NCBI RefSeq assembly: GCF_003086295.3
Contig: NC_092044.1
Coordinates: 73,432,024-73,496,023 of the forward strand
DNA length: 64,000 nt
Direction: 5' to 3'
Source of the DNA: Arachis hypogaea
Taxonomy: Eukaryota; Streptophyta; Magnoliopsida; Fabales; Fabaceae
Shown here: piece after piece, positions 12,324-25,200 of the stretch
Layout of the letters: every line of letters starts with the position of its first letter
Position numbering within the stretch: position 1 is the first letter of the stretch
Program-made: the position numbers and the translations under genes
Notes under the pieces: generated by a model
The model's input: only the letters and a program-made list of their open reading frames with translations
Told to the model about the DNA's origin: nothing
The model's database searches: none

Positions 12324-12367
<44 letters not shown>
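12324..12367. repeat. (AT)n microsatellite
   Basis: About 43 bp of alternating AT directly abutting the left target duplication of the Mutator-like element. Confidence 0.95.
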
Positions 12368-12371
<4 letters not shown>

Positions 12372-12372
12372 T

Positions 12373-14010
12373 GGGTTAATGTTCAAACTCGTCCCTGAAA
12401 GATCACGCGATCTTCATTTTTATCCTCGAATGATTTTTTTAATCAAATTAGTCCCTGAAAGATAAACTGTTAGTCAAATTAATCCTTCATTCAATTGGAT
12501 GATGACGTGTCATGTTAAGTGCCATGTGGCATGATGACGTGACACGCCACGTGGTAGGTCAGTAACACGTGGCACGCCACGTAACAGGTCAATGACATGT
12601 GGCATGCCACGTGTCACTTAACATATAAAAAAGTTTTCTATTAGTCAAAATAGTCCTTGAAAGTCCAAACGTAAGTCATTTTCATCCCTCAAATTTTAAA
12701 AATTAGTTAAACTAGTCCTTATATAATTTTTTATAATAGTAAATTTATAATATTTTTCTATACTACTAATTTTAATATTAATTTTTAAACATTAATAAAC
12801 AAAATTCTCTTTACATAAAATAATAAAAATAATTAAATTTTTATACAAATTGTAATTTTTATGTGAATTTTTTTATTTAAATGAGTTTATCAAATTTTTG
12901 TTGATTATATATTTAAAAATTTAATATTTTAAATTTTAGTAAATAATAGAGTAATTATTTTAAATTTTAAATCTTTTAAATTTTTTAAAATTATAATTTT
13001 TATTATTATTTAATTTATATAGTAAAACTCAATAATTGAAAAACTGGTTTATGGAATCACTTTTTGAATCTTAATATTCTAATATAATTTTTTAAATATT
13101 TCATTTAAAACAAAAGGAATTTTATTTTAATACGAAGCATATCTATTTATATAATGTACTAGTGCGGAGTAGCCTGTATTATGCTTAGGTATAATATTTC
13201 CTATTTCATTTTATCTCATTGATTTGTGAAATTAAAAGAAAAATTATATAATCTATCTCAAACATATGAAACACACAAAAATTTATTATGATGTTTGCAC
13301 GTATTATGCTTAAGAAGCAATTCATTTATAATAATAATAATAAACCAACAAATTTTCAATATTTTGTAAAGTTTGGAATTGAAGCAAAATTTGTGGATCT
13401 TCTTGAATTTTGACTTTAAGTATCACTACCATTACCTCCTATATATAAGTAATACCGTAATGAAAAAAAAAGATGTAGTAGAAAAAAAATAGTGGTATAA
13501 CTTTGTTTAGGTTAACATACATAAATTTTGATTTTGAGCATATAACTTTGTTTAGGTTAATAAATACATACATTTTAATTTTTAGTATATATATTCCAGC
13601 AAAATGTAGTAATGTAACAAAAAAGGTTTTAGAATAGAAAAGAATAAGAAAGATTTTGAGAACAATTAAAAGAGAGAGATAATTTTATGAAGAAAAAATA
13701 AAAAATTATATAAGGACTAGTTTGACTAATTTTTAAAATTTGAGGGATGAAAATAACTTACGTCTGTACTTTCAAGGACTATTTTGACTAATAGAAAATT
13801 TTTTTATATGTCAAGTGACACTGACCTGTCACGTGGCGTGCCACATCATCATGCCACGTGGAACTTGATGTGACACGTCATCATCCAATTGACGGAAGGA
13901 CTAATTTGACTAACAGTTTATCTTTGAGGGACTAATTTGATTAAAAAAATCATTCAGGGATGAAAATGAAGATCGCGTGATCTTTCAGGGACGAATTTGA
14001 ACATTAACCC
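12373..14010. mobile_element. Mutator-like non-autonomous element with long inverted repeats
   Basis: The ends are GGGTTAATGTTCAAAC and its complement GTTTGAACATTAACCC, apart from one mismatch. The inverted repeats extend about 360 bp on the left (12373-12738) and about 305 bp on the right (13705-14010); the right arm lacks roughly 55-60 bp near the CACGTG-rich portion. A 10-bp direct repeat TATATTGTTT flanks it (12363-12372 and 14011-14020), a length expected of Mutator-superfamily insertions. The arms contain many GCCACGT/ACGTGGC words and the AT-rich core has no coding potential. It interrupts the antisense gene of element 1. Confidence 0.85.
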
Positions 14011-15269
14011 TATATTGTTTGTACTGGAAAGAGGTGTCTGTAGTCCTTAAATACAATTTTGATGATCCTGATGAGTTTGAGCAGAATATTGTGAACTTCT
14101 TCTAAAAGAGTTAGGGCCGATCTTCTCATTTAGACACAAAAATAATTTTTGCTAGCAAAATCGAGTTATGTTCAGATCAAGCTAGGTAAATATGTTTGTT
14201 TTGTAGAAAATTTTCTATGAATTTAGTAATTGGTTGTTAAGTCTTGTTTTTCTTATGTGTAGAAAAAATTACCAGTGGCTTCGGCCATTATAATAAGCTA
14301 AGGCAGATAAGAAGAAACGAGGTTGGTTGTCATGCTAAGTTGAAAAAGGCTAGCAAGTCAGGCGACCTTGGGACTTCCTCTCCTCAGCCGGTTCCAACCT
14401 TTTCCCCAGTTGGGAAGTTAGCACAACCTGCCCCTCCTCTACAAGTTCGGGTATTGGTCATAAGCGTAAAACACCCTCCAACAAATATGACAGCATGTAC
14501 GACCAAGGATTTGATGTTGTTGCTTGCAGCGAAGAGTATATTCTCCCTGGGAGCTCTATAGTTATGGATGATGTTGCTGTTAAGAAAAATATTGAAATGA
14601 TGGCTAAGGGAGGGATCTGAACTACTATCATTTGTACTACTCTTCTGAAAAAGCTTTGCCAAACCTCCCTCAATGCTACACAGAAAGAAGAGGCCGACCT
14701 TTGAAAGGAGGTGGATGAGCTAAAAAAAGACCAAAAGCATGTGGGAGGCTAAGAGGAACACTTTTAAGTCAGATGCTTCTATGATGAGGGTGATGGTTAA
14801 AGATTCCGACACCAAGCTTGACAAGGCGGAGGATTTGAAGAAGAAAGCAAAGGAGAGCTATACTTGAGTCTACGGAGAGAAGCTTGAGTTGATGTCCGAG
14901 TTAAAGGAGTTGAAGGGTCAACATGAGCAGTTGGAAGGATCTATTGTTAAGGGCATGGATGAGCCTGTAGAAAATTTAAAGGCCCAATTTTAGGTAATTT
15001 CTCCAGGAGTTGATATCTCTGCCATTGATCTCAAAAAAATCATGGTTGGTGGTGAGATTATCTCAATTCCAAAGGATGATGAAATCGCTCCAACTCCTCA
15101 AAGTCTGAAAACTTCTACCCTAGCCGTCGACGAGGTCCTTCCTCCGACTTCTGCTGAAAAGGTCGTACAAGTTGCTCCTGGTGAAGAGGTCGCTCAAGAT
15201 GCTGATATGGGAGCTCTTCAACCCAAGAAGGACATCGCTCACTCTACCGATACTGAAGCTGCCTCTTAG

Positions 15270-16565
15270 TCATTTTCATCTTTATTTTGATGGCCTGATT
15301 TGTGTGTCTTATGAACAATTTATTTTGTAACTTTTTGATACTGTTTTGCCCTTTTTCGGGCTTTTATAGTACTTTGTTGCAATTACTTTTCCTTTCTATG
15401 CTTATTACTTTTAGGATTCTTGTATCATTTTTATAATATAGTATTTGAATTTAGAAAGGTTTTTTACAAGTCATTTCTAAACGACTTGATTTTCTTACAC
15501 GTATTGTTTTTTGGTCAAGTTGTTTTTCTTGAATTGGTTTCAACTTGACTTAATGACATGTTTATATACAAATCATTTTTGAAACTATTTTGATTGCATA
15601 TAATTTGTTTGGGCACAAATCATTTTCTTTAAAACATTATTTCACTAGTACAACCTCGTCTATCTCGTTTGATGTGAGTAGTTATAAGGTTTATTTAATG
15701 ATTGATTTTATGCAACTAATTTTAGATCCGAGTTGTTTTAAAACTCTATGACCTATTTTAAGTACAACTCGTTTAAGTTGGGTCACTCTAAAGTATCAAA
15801 TCATCTTTGTAGCCATTGGACCTCATCACCTTGTCAATTATGCCCCTGCTCGGGGTCAAACTTTATGAAGTCGGGCTCAAGCAGTTCGAGTGGGTCGGAT
15901 GGTCAAGTCATATTATTAAGGTTGATTTTTCATGAAGCCTTTCAATGCTTTGTTTGACTCGAGTTGTTTCTATAGTGATGGAATTTTATACGACTTGTTT
16001 TTAATACGAATCTATTAGAACATACAATTATTTTTTACTTGATTTCGTTCAACTCATGAGTTCGTGTTGTTTTAAGTTGTCAGGTCGTATTATAACCATT
16101 GGACACCAACTCGAACTTCATTGCTTTATCTAAGCGACCATTTTAAAGCTCGGCCCGTGATTTTTGCACTTTGTCGAACATGAATTTGCGCCTTAGGTGA
16201 AGGGATTATATGCTTATTCCCTCCCATTTCTAATTTTTTCAAGGTTGTCATCCTTGTATACGATACAACTTGTTTTGCCCGAGCTATTTTAAAGGACTTG
16301 TTCAAAGGCACAGTCCGAAGCCTTTTTATCTTGTTTGTCCGACCTTAAGAGGTTGTTATTAAAAGAATTAAAAAGTTTGTGAAAAGGAAATATATTATTT
16401 ATTCAAACAATTTACAAGTATTTACTAGTTGCTACCAAAAGTTTTAAGTTATCCTAACTCTTAGCTCTTACTATAATACCTCGTTAAAATCCTTTTCAGG
16501 AAAATCATCTTGGAAAAAAATTATGAAGTCGGAAAAAAGAGTACACTAGAAAGCAAGATTTGTTG
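15270..16565. other. Non-coding spacer of element 1 between antisense gene and pol
   Basis: It contains the presumed 3' UTR of the antisense gene and, at 16370-16520, a block whose complement (TTTTAACGAGGTATTATAGT) corresponds to 44600-44660 in the second element. No coding signal is seen. Confidence 0.55.
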
Positions 16566-17957
16566 TGGTATCTTTTTATAGTACAAGCATGTCACGACTT
16601 GAAAAACTCGTCTCCCTTGATGTCAGACACTTTGTAGTAACTTTTTTTCTCTAAAACTTCAGTAATCTTGTAAGGACCTTTCTGGTTGGCTGCCAGTTTT
16701 TTTTACCCGACTTCTGCACTTTGGTGTCATTTTAGATTAGGATGAGGTCGTTTGTGGCGAAGTTCCTTCTTATGACTTTTCTTGTTGTTCCTAGTTGCCA
16801 TTATTTGTTTTGGTGCCTCCTCTCTTATCTGAGCTTGTTCTTGAACTTTTGGAAGGAGGTCAAGCTTTTTTTGTCGGCCTAAATATTGTCAATATTGTTG
16901 TAGAATCCTACCTTTGGACTTTTTTCATTGACCTTAATAAGGATTATCCCTTCCATACTATATGCAAGTCGGAATGGAGGTTCTCCCATCGTGGATTGAA
17001 GAGTTGTTCGATATGTCCATAGAACTTAGGAGAGTTCTTCAGCCCATGCTCCCTTTATATCTTGTAGTCTTCTCTTGAGCATCACCAATATGACTTTCTT
17101 TGTAGCTTCTACTTGTCCATTGGCTTGGGGGAGTTATACTGATATGAATTGATGTTTAATTTGTAGGCTTGCCACCAAGCTTTGAAATGTAAGTCGGTAA
17201 ATTGAGTACCATTGTCAGTGGTAATGGAAAATAAAACTCCAAACATCGTGATAATATTTTTGTAAAGAAATTTTCAACTTTGTTAAGATGTGATGGACGC
17301 TAGGAGATCTGCTTCAATCCACTTAGTGAAGTAATTGATCCGTATTATGAGGTATTTTGCTTACCCGAGAGCTGGTGGTGCTATATGGAAATTTATCATA
17401 AAGCTGACAACGTCGGTATTTCTTAATGAAATCAATCGCATCTTACTTCAAGGTCGGCCAGTAGAAGCCATCTCATAGCACTTTCTTTGTCAGTGATTTT
17501 GCCCCTAGATTATTTTCACAGATACCACTGTGGATTTTATTTAAGACTTTTCTATCCTTAAGGTCGGAACACACTTTTAGCAAGGGAGTAGATATTCCTC
17601 TTCCTTAGAGGACATTGTGAACTAGGGTATAATTATGAGCTTTCCTTATTAACCTCTTTGCTTCTCTTTCTTCTTTGAGAAGGATATCGAATTTTAAATA
17701 TTCGATAATGTGGGTCATCCATCCCAAATTCATGTTGGAGATCGTCAATGAGTTCGGTTTATTGACTTTCTTCGCTACTGAAGGTGGTTGTAGGATTTCC
17801 TGGATCAGACTTTTATTTTTGACTCCTGACTTTGTGCTAGCTAGTTTAGAGAGAATATCCACTCACATAATTTACTCCTGAGTTATGTGTTTAACTTCAG
17901 ATTTTTGAAACATGATCAATTAGGCAAGTGTTTCTTCCAAGTACCTCTTCATATTAG
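16566..17957 (-). pseudogene. RNase H end and integrase remnant of element 1
   Basis: The minus-strand frames give LSKLASTKSGVKNKSLIQE, FDILLKEEREAKRLIRKA and YTLVHNVL, parallel to LSKLASTKPGGNNRSLIQE, FDILPKEEKEAKKIWKEA and YTLVRNIL in the second element. Further on, the integrase core is recognisable only in scattered pieces. The pol C-terminus (HACTIKRY) corresponds to HACNMKRY. Numerous stops and indels are present; it is not functional. Confidence 0.75.
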
Positions 17958-18956
17958 GGGTAGAAGATTAGCATCAATGGGTGCCAATTTAACTAACAAA
18001 GACCCCCCCACATTATCGATCCAAGTAGACAAAATGACTCAAGATCATCCAATTCTTTAACCTAGGCCAAGAGTGCTAAAATTCTACTCTAAAGACAAAC
18101 TAAGCTTTTTATTAAATACTTGGTGTGCATAAAAGAAAAGCATAATAAATTGCAAGAATAATAAAATCTAAAACTACCAAATGCAAGAAAATAATAATAA
18201 TAACTCAAACAAGTATCAAGAAAACATAAAATATCAAATTGTATTAAAAGAAAATAAAATTAACAGGAGACGTCATAAATCAAAATTAACCAAAATTAGA
18301 GAACCTAACAAGTAAGACCAAGAAAATTAAGACAGTAATTCAAGGAAATATAAGCAAATCTATCCTAAAACAAGAATTAAAACCTAAACTAACGGAAAAA
18401 CTAAACCTAAAACCCTAAATTCTAAAGAGAAGAAAAAGCTTTTCTCTCTAAAAATCTAACCTAAAACATGACCTAAAACTCTACTTACGGATCTCTCTTT
18501 GATCCTTCTTGAGTCTTGTATCATATACCTCAAAAATAAATCACGTGCTGACAGCCATGCGTAAGCATCTGCCATGCATACAGCGCAACTTGAGATTCAT
18601 GCGTACACATAAGGCATGCGTATACGCAACTTGAAATTCATGCGTACGCTTGGCCATGAGAAACTCCAATCTTCATTTCTTCATGAATTCTCCATTTTTG
18701 CATCCTTTTTCTCCACTTCTTCAAGCCATCCTTGCCTTCTAAGCCTGAAATCACTCAACAAATACATCAAGGCATCAAATGGAACTGAAGTGAATTAAAT
18801 GTCATAATTTTTTAAGCATAAAAAGCATGTTTTTCATTATTAAGCACAATTAGGAGAAATTTACAAAACTGTACTATTTCAGTGAATAAATGTAAGATAA
18901 GTTGATAAAATCTACCCATTTCAACCCAAAATTTACTGTAAAATTGTGGTTTACCA
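17958..18956 (-). repeat. LTR-like fragment related to the solo LTR at 23333-24810
   Basis: Read on the minus strand it begins TGGTAAACCACAATTTTAC and shares a conserved block, TTTGATGCCTTGAT, and the region before the poly-pyrimidine leader with the 23333-24810 LTR. It contains repeated GCGTACGCATG-type words at 18540-18650. The low-coordinate end is uncertain, and no target duplication could be matched, so it may be a truncated copy. Confidence 0.45.
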
Positions 18957-21900
18957 ATAATGACTCTTCCAAAAATACAAAAAAGCAAAAGCAAATATAT
19001 AAGAAATTTCACATACCGTGCAAGCAATGAAAGAGCAAGTTTTCTTCAAAAAAGAATATGCAAACATGACTAGAATCACCATTTTCATGCACAATAATAG
19101 AAGTTAAAAGTATAAAACCCTCCTTTGAACCTTTACGCATCAAAGGAGAATGCACCAACAAAGTTATAGGCCAAATTGTAGAGTCAGTCACCGTCCTCTT
19201 TCTCTCATCGAACTCATAGCTAAGTGATAGTCATGAAAATACATATCACCTCTTCCTTGTGTTGATTACCTATGGAGTCAAGTAATGATAATTATCGCCT
19301 CAATTTTTTAGAAAATATTTCTTTCACCCTTCTAAGAGAAACAACGAAAAAGCAATAAGTTGTATAGTGCTCAACCCGTAAAACACATGTAGATATTCAT
19401 GCAAAGCGAATGGGAGCAGGGTTAAAACTATCATCCCTTGAATATATGTTGATATAATTTTTTGTTCGCAATTTCTCAAACATAGATCAACTTTAAAGAA
19501 CCAAACTGACATATTCTAGAATAGATATACCTAGAAAATTTTGAAAGAGACCACAATATACAAGACAAACTTCTTCGACTCATGCAATGATGTCAATCCA
19601 ACAATAGACTTTCTTCTTCCACCATCATATATTCAGGTAACTATTCTAGGCTTCAAAGTTGATTATTTTCTTCTCCTCATTGTTCGTGTAACCTAGCCGG
19701 ATCTCGAACTCTATTCTTATCCTCCTTCATTTTTTAGGCAACCTTGTTGGATCTTAGAGTTTACACTCTTTAACCTTCATTATTTTCTTTCCCTTGTTGA
19801 GAAAGTAACCACTAGTAAAAGACGATGTTAATTGATTCCACATTTATGACGAAACTTAGCCACCAAGGCAAAAATCATATTGATATCATTAGGATCATGA
19901 TGCTATTAAACTCTCCAGAGGCAGGATGAAATCTCTATTACCTAACAAGGATACCAATCAAAGAAATAATTGGCTGAGATGAACATATTCACCATTTGAA
20001 GGAAGCCCTTACAGCCTTCCATGAAGTCAAAGACATGACTACCTAAACCCACTAAAAAGCACCTGAAATGTAGGACCAAACACATGTGTAAATTCTGGCA
20101 AACGTTACACAACGAAAGCACTAGTGCCAAAGGTAGTCTCTCCAGTAGATGGTCATTGAAGTCCCAAAATATCCCATACTAAGTATAGCGTCAAACACAC
20201 CCATAAGGCATCTTAAACACAAAACAACATCGAAAGAAAACACCACCTTCTCTCCACACAAATTTTAGATGAGGCCATCCCCAAGCTCTTCCTAACCCTC
20301 CTAGTATGCATACTTAGGATGGGATAACAAATTCACAACACCATTTGAATACCTTTGAAAGTTGGACAGGTGGTGACAGAGTCTTGGACTCCTCTAAACA
20401 TACAACATCCTCATGATTTTTAAGGAAAATCATTGTGATTTGGCTCAACGTCATGTGGGGGAAGTGTATGTTCAACTTCCTAAGCCAACCAAAAAGATTT
20501 TCAACCAACTTAACTTCAAAAAAAAGTTAACCTAAGAATTATCGTAATATTTTCTCTATATTAAGCCAAAGGAAACTTAACAAGATGTTATGGATTATTT
20601 CAACATGAAGTATGTTTAAATATGGATAATTTATAGTCCCATACAGGGCAAAAGGCCTTTGTAAAATGGTCATGGGAGGAAATTTGTTTTAGAAGGAACT
20701 TAACTAAAAAGGTATCATTGAGGTCCAAACTACATGAATGAGTACAATTAGAAGTAGAAAATCCAACCTTAATGAAGTCAAGTGGGAAGAAAATTTTAAT
20801 ATCTCTGCATTGAAGTCATGCCTAAGGGATAGAATGACAAAATTTCTTCCGTAATATTATCTTCTCTGCATAGCTAATATTAGATCCTTTTACCAACACC
20901 GATTCCCACTTTATCGTAGTTGGGATGTTGGGCTCTATCTTTTGCCAATTTATCAACACTCTAATTAGCAGTAGAGAGTCTAATAATAAATTCAGAGATT
21001 TTTACAACGAACAAATAACACTTAACAAGTATACATCTGTGTTCATCACTATTAGAATATCCTAGATAGTCAAACCTTTAAGATAAAGTGGCAAATCACA
21101 TACTATGAGTCGGGATACAATAACACCATAAGAGAGAAAATCCTAAATCAGATTTGAAAATCTCCTATGGTACCCTTGCACTCAAAGAAGTATATCACAA
21201 ATTGGAGAATAATGAGAATCATCAAGAGAGACAAGGTTGTACAAGAAAAGTGCCTCAATACCACCCTCTTTAGAAAAAAAAAGAGCCTCCAAAATAGCAA
21301 CCTTCTTAAGCATAATGGAGCCGAAAATCCTAAAATAAAAAAGAGGCATTAGTGTCCAGTCAAAGCAACCACATTAACCAAAAGCCTTTAAGATAATCAG
21401 GACTGAAGTCATCTATTTACTCAAGATCATAGATCTATTATTCTAGATAGTCACAGATGCACTAAGGTTCATTCCAAACTTTTAACAACTACTCTCCGTT
21501 GTTAGAGGAATAAACCAATTACCTAGCAGTAAAAATGCTTAATATTGACAACATAATTGATATGAAGGTGCATATCCAAATCCTACTTGAACCAAGGTTC
21601 ATCAGAGTGACAAATAATCCAACTTGTATGAGCAACTTCGTCGAAAACTTAAAGAGGAACGACTTTGGAGTAGATCATCGTCATTCTCTTTAATAATTGT
21701 GAAACCTATAAATTCCTAGAGTCAATATTCATCCTCATCTTCATTCCATGTGGTTGCTCAAAATAATTGGACCCCTCTTAACGCTATAATATTGGACCAT
21801 GGATTCGATGATCATTCTCTTCTTTTAAGCAATAATGTTGGATCATATAGTTCACTCTCATCCTCTCTTTCTCAAAATCTCGATAGATTTTGGATTTGAT

Positions 21901-22200
21901 CATATTAATGTGCTGTATTTTATTTAGGCGAAACAACGGGTCTAAAATATAAAAAAAATTTATATTCAAAATGAAAATCAAATTTTTGACTCTTGACTAA
22001 AGCGCATAAATCTATTTTGCTTAATCATACTCTCTACTTAGATATATAATTTTAGTAATCAATAAATAAAATTATATATTTTAATAAGTTTAACCCATTT
22101 TTATTGCATAAGAAAAAGAAAAGGAAATATTTAGCCCATTATGATATCTTGATCTTAGATATTTATTATTTGGATTTGGGTATATAAAGTAACAATTATT
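18957..22200. other. Decayed repeat DNA, unclassified
   Basis: Base composition is slightly less AT-rich than true spacer and the minus strand shows several short open stretches (for example 20314-20508 and 19942-20130) in one neighbourhood. This suggests an ancient coding element, possibly retroelement-derived. I could not recognise a domain, and stops are frequent. Confidence 0.35.
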
Positions 22201-22217
22201 CTCTACATACAATTGTT

Positions 22218-25200
22218 TTTTTCATATAAGTCATTTATATTTATGCGCACACGTTTTTCTTTATGCCGTTACTGCACATTCTTTTTCTTCTTCTTCGTTA
22301 TTTTTCTTTCTTGTTATCGTCGTCACCAACACCGCCACCTCCCCCTCCTCCTCTTTCTCCTTCGTTTTTCATTGGAATTTCTTCTCCCTTCTTCCTTTTT
22401 TTCTTTTTCCTCCATCATCAGTTATCTCGCTGTTGAAGATAATGAATAATTTCAGTTCAGATTGTCAATTGAACCAAAACAAAATTGATTATTATTTTGA
22501 ATCCAATCAAGTAGCTGACGTGTGGTTCGATTCTAGTTAATTTTTTTGTTAGTAGTTTATGATTCTCTAGGTGAATAACATTTCATCGTTGATAGTTTGA
22601 ATTGAATGCAATGTAAAAGTTCTACATTAAATAAAATATTTTTCTATATTTGTAGCAAATTTGGGTGTAACACGAAGATATTTAGATATAATACGAAGAT
22701 ATTTGGGTGTATTCTTTAAGAATTTTCGGTTTATGTGTTGATAAATTCTGCATAATTCAAAACTCTTCTTCTCCCTCCTCCTCATCTTCTGCTACTTCTT
22801 CTTCTTCTTCTTTTTCAACATCATCATCATCATCTTCTATTTTTTCTTATTCATCTTTTTTCTTTATTTTATCTTCTCAAGTTTCTTCTTATTTTACTCT
22901 TTTAACAAGAATAAAAATAAAAAAATCAAACAAAAAAGAAGAAGAAACACATAAGGGTACAAAATTATTTGGAAGAGCATGAACTTACATTCATTCAACT
23001 AAAAGAAAGAAAGAAATAAGAAAAAAAAGAAGAAAAAATGCAGTATTAGAGAAAATATTTTTCTATATTTGCAGCAAATTTGGGTGTAACACGAAGATAT
23101 TTGGGTGTATTGTTTAAGAATTTTCGGTGTATGTATGCTGATAAGTTTTGCATAATTCAAAACTTTTTCTCTTCCTGTTACTCATCTTTTGCTACTTCTT
23201 CTTCTTTTTTTCATCATCATCAGCATCTTCTTCTTTTTTTCTTATTCATCTTTTTCTTTTTGTTTACTTTCTCAAATTTCTTCTTGTTTTACTCTCTCAC
23301 CAACACCAACACCACCTTCTCCTCGTCCTCCTTGACGATCGAATTTTCCATCGGTAAAGAAATTTAACAAATATATAATCGCGTTGTGAGTATAGTTTCT
23401 AAACCAACAGAAAATTCTGTCGTACAAACGTTTGGTTGTCACAAGTAACAAACCCCTAAATAAATTGATAACATAAGTATTTAAATCTCGGGTCGTCTCC
23501 GAAGGAATTGCAGGGATGTGTTCTTATTATTGGTTATGAGTTGTGTAAATCGGGGTTTTAGATTGAGAAGTAAGAAGAGAAAATTGCAAAGAAAATAAAT
23601 TAATTGGAGAAAATCTATTTGAATAAAAATGCCTTGACCAGGAGAAGATTAATCAGAAGTTCTGTCCTTGTTGGAATTTTCTCAAGATCAATTAGTAATT
23701 AGTAGTTGTTTCTACTTAGTTATCCCTCAACGAATGAAGGAAAGTCAAGTTAAAAGTCAACTTCTATTCACAAGTCCTAATCCTCTCCCTTGGAAAGGAT
23801 TAGAGTTAGTGACTAACAAGCCAACCAACAACGAACCAATTACAATTGAACTCTTGAGTATTCCAACTCAAGGGTCTCCTAATATTAATCAGCTCCAAAA
23901 CCAAGTTGGGAGCCTACTCTACTAACATGAATGCCATTACACCATATCATAACATAAATTGAAGAAAGCAATCATAAATATGAAATATCTCAAATTGCAT
24001 TTAAATAGAGAATCAAATCTAACATGAAGAGTATAAGAGAATTGAGTAAAGGAACATTAAACCTGAAAATTAAGAAGAAGAAATCATAAATCCTTTAAGA
24101 GGAATCCTAATCCTAAATCCTAAGAGAATTGAGAGAGCCTCTCTTTCTCTAAAACTACATCTAAATTATGAAAAGTGAATTATGAGTCTTTTATGTTGTA
24201 TGAATTATTCTCCTATGAATGGATGCATTCCCCCACTTTATAGCCTCTAATATGTGTTTTCTGGGTCGAGAATTGGGTCAAAAACAGCCCAGAATTTGCT
24301 GGTTATGAAATCAAACACGCTGATTTTTGTCACTGCGACGTGTCTGTGTAGAGCACGCGTTCGTGTCACCTATCTATATGGCCACTATGGCAAATTATAT
24401 ATCAAATCAAAGTTCCAGACGTTAGCTTTCCAACACAACTGGAACCGCATCAATTAGACCTTTGTAGTTCAAGTTATGACCGTTTGAGTGCAAAGAGGTC
24501 AGGCTGACAGCTTTGGCAATTCCTTCAGTTTCTTGTATTCCTTCTACTTTTGCATGCTTCCTTTTCATTCTCTAAGCCATTCCTGCCCTATAAACTCTAA
24601 AATCACTTTACACACATATCAAGGCATCAAATAGTAATAAGAGATGATTAAAATACACAAATTAAAGACTCTAGGAAGCAAGTTTTCAATCATAGAACAA
24701 ATTCTGGGAAGGAATTGTAAAACCATGCAAATAGTATGAATAAGTGGGTAAAGAGTTGATAAAAATTGCTCAATTAAACACAAGATAAACCATGAAATAG
24801 TGGTTTATCACTCCTCCTCTTCTTTCTCCTTCTTTTTTTTGTTAGAATTTCTTCTCTTTCATTACCAGTTATCTCGTTGTTGAAGATAATAAATAATTCA
24901 AGTTCAGATTGTCAATTGAACTAGCTAGAACGAAATTGATTATTTTCGTTAGTAGTTTATGATTATGTAGGTGAATAATGTTGTTTTTGTTTGTGAAAAT
25001 TATTATTCATCGTTGATGGTTTGAATTGAATGTAATATAAAAGTTCTGCATTTAAGAAAATATATTTCTATATTTGGGTGTGACACGAAGATATTTGGGT
25101 GTAATACGAAAATATTTGAGTGTATTATTTAAGAATTTTTGGTGTATGTGTACTGATAAGTTCTGCATAATTCAAACTCTTCTTCTCTCAACTCCTCATT

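Larger units (their letters stand above)
11716..15269 (+). pseudogene. Decayed antisense gene of element 1 (Transposase_28-like, PF04195 family)
   Basis: The gene starts with ATG at 11716 and runs opposite to pol. Reading through frameshifts, residues such as ASKVAPTQLHPNSCGF and LDLPMLFK resemble the plant 'putative gypsy-type transposon' domain. A Lys/Glu-rich coiled-coil-like stretch follows (about 14700-14960), then a Pro/Ser/Glu-rich tail ending at TAG 15267-15269. The segment IDLKKIMVGGEIIS matches LDPDKIVINGAIVS of the antisense gene of the second element. The frame is broken by stops, by an AT microsatellite and by a Mutator-like insertion at 12373-14010. Antisense genes between pol and the 3' LTR are known in Tat-lineage elements; their function is unknown to me. 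Confidence 0.6.
10352..17957 (-). mobile_element. Old Tat-type Ty3/gypsy retrotransposon, truncated (element 1)
   Basis: The minus-strand order is an RNase H/integrase fragment (17957 to about 16566), a spacer, an opposite-strand gene, a polypurine-like site and a 3' LTR ending at 10352. The 5' LTR, gag, protease and RT are missing; the copy stops abruptly at 17957, where an LTR-like sequence begins. Parts align by eye with the better-preserved element at 38745-47830: the pol end, the spacer containing TTTAACGAGG, the antisense gene, and the LTR core around TATAAATA. Many stops and indels show it is ancient. It was later invaded by a Mutator-like element at 12373-14010. Confidence 0.75.

Noticed and set aside
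18957..22200. LINE-like coding remnant
   Set aside because: Some minus-strand stretches looked protein-like, but no RT, endonuclease or zinc-knuckle motif could be identified, so only 'decayed repeat DNA' is claimed.
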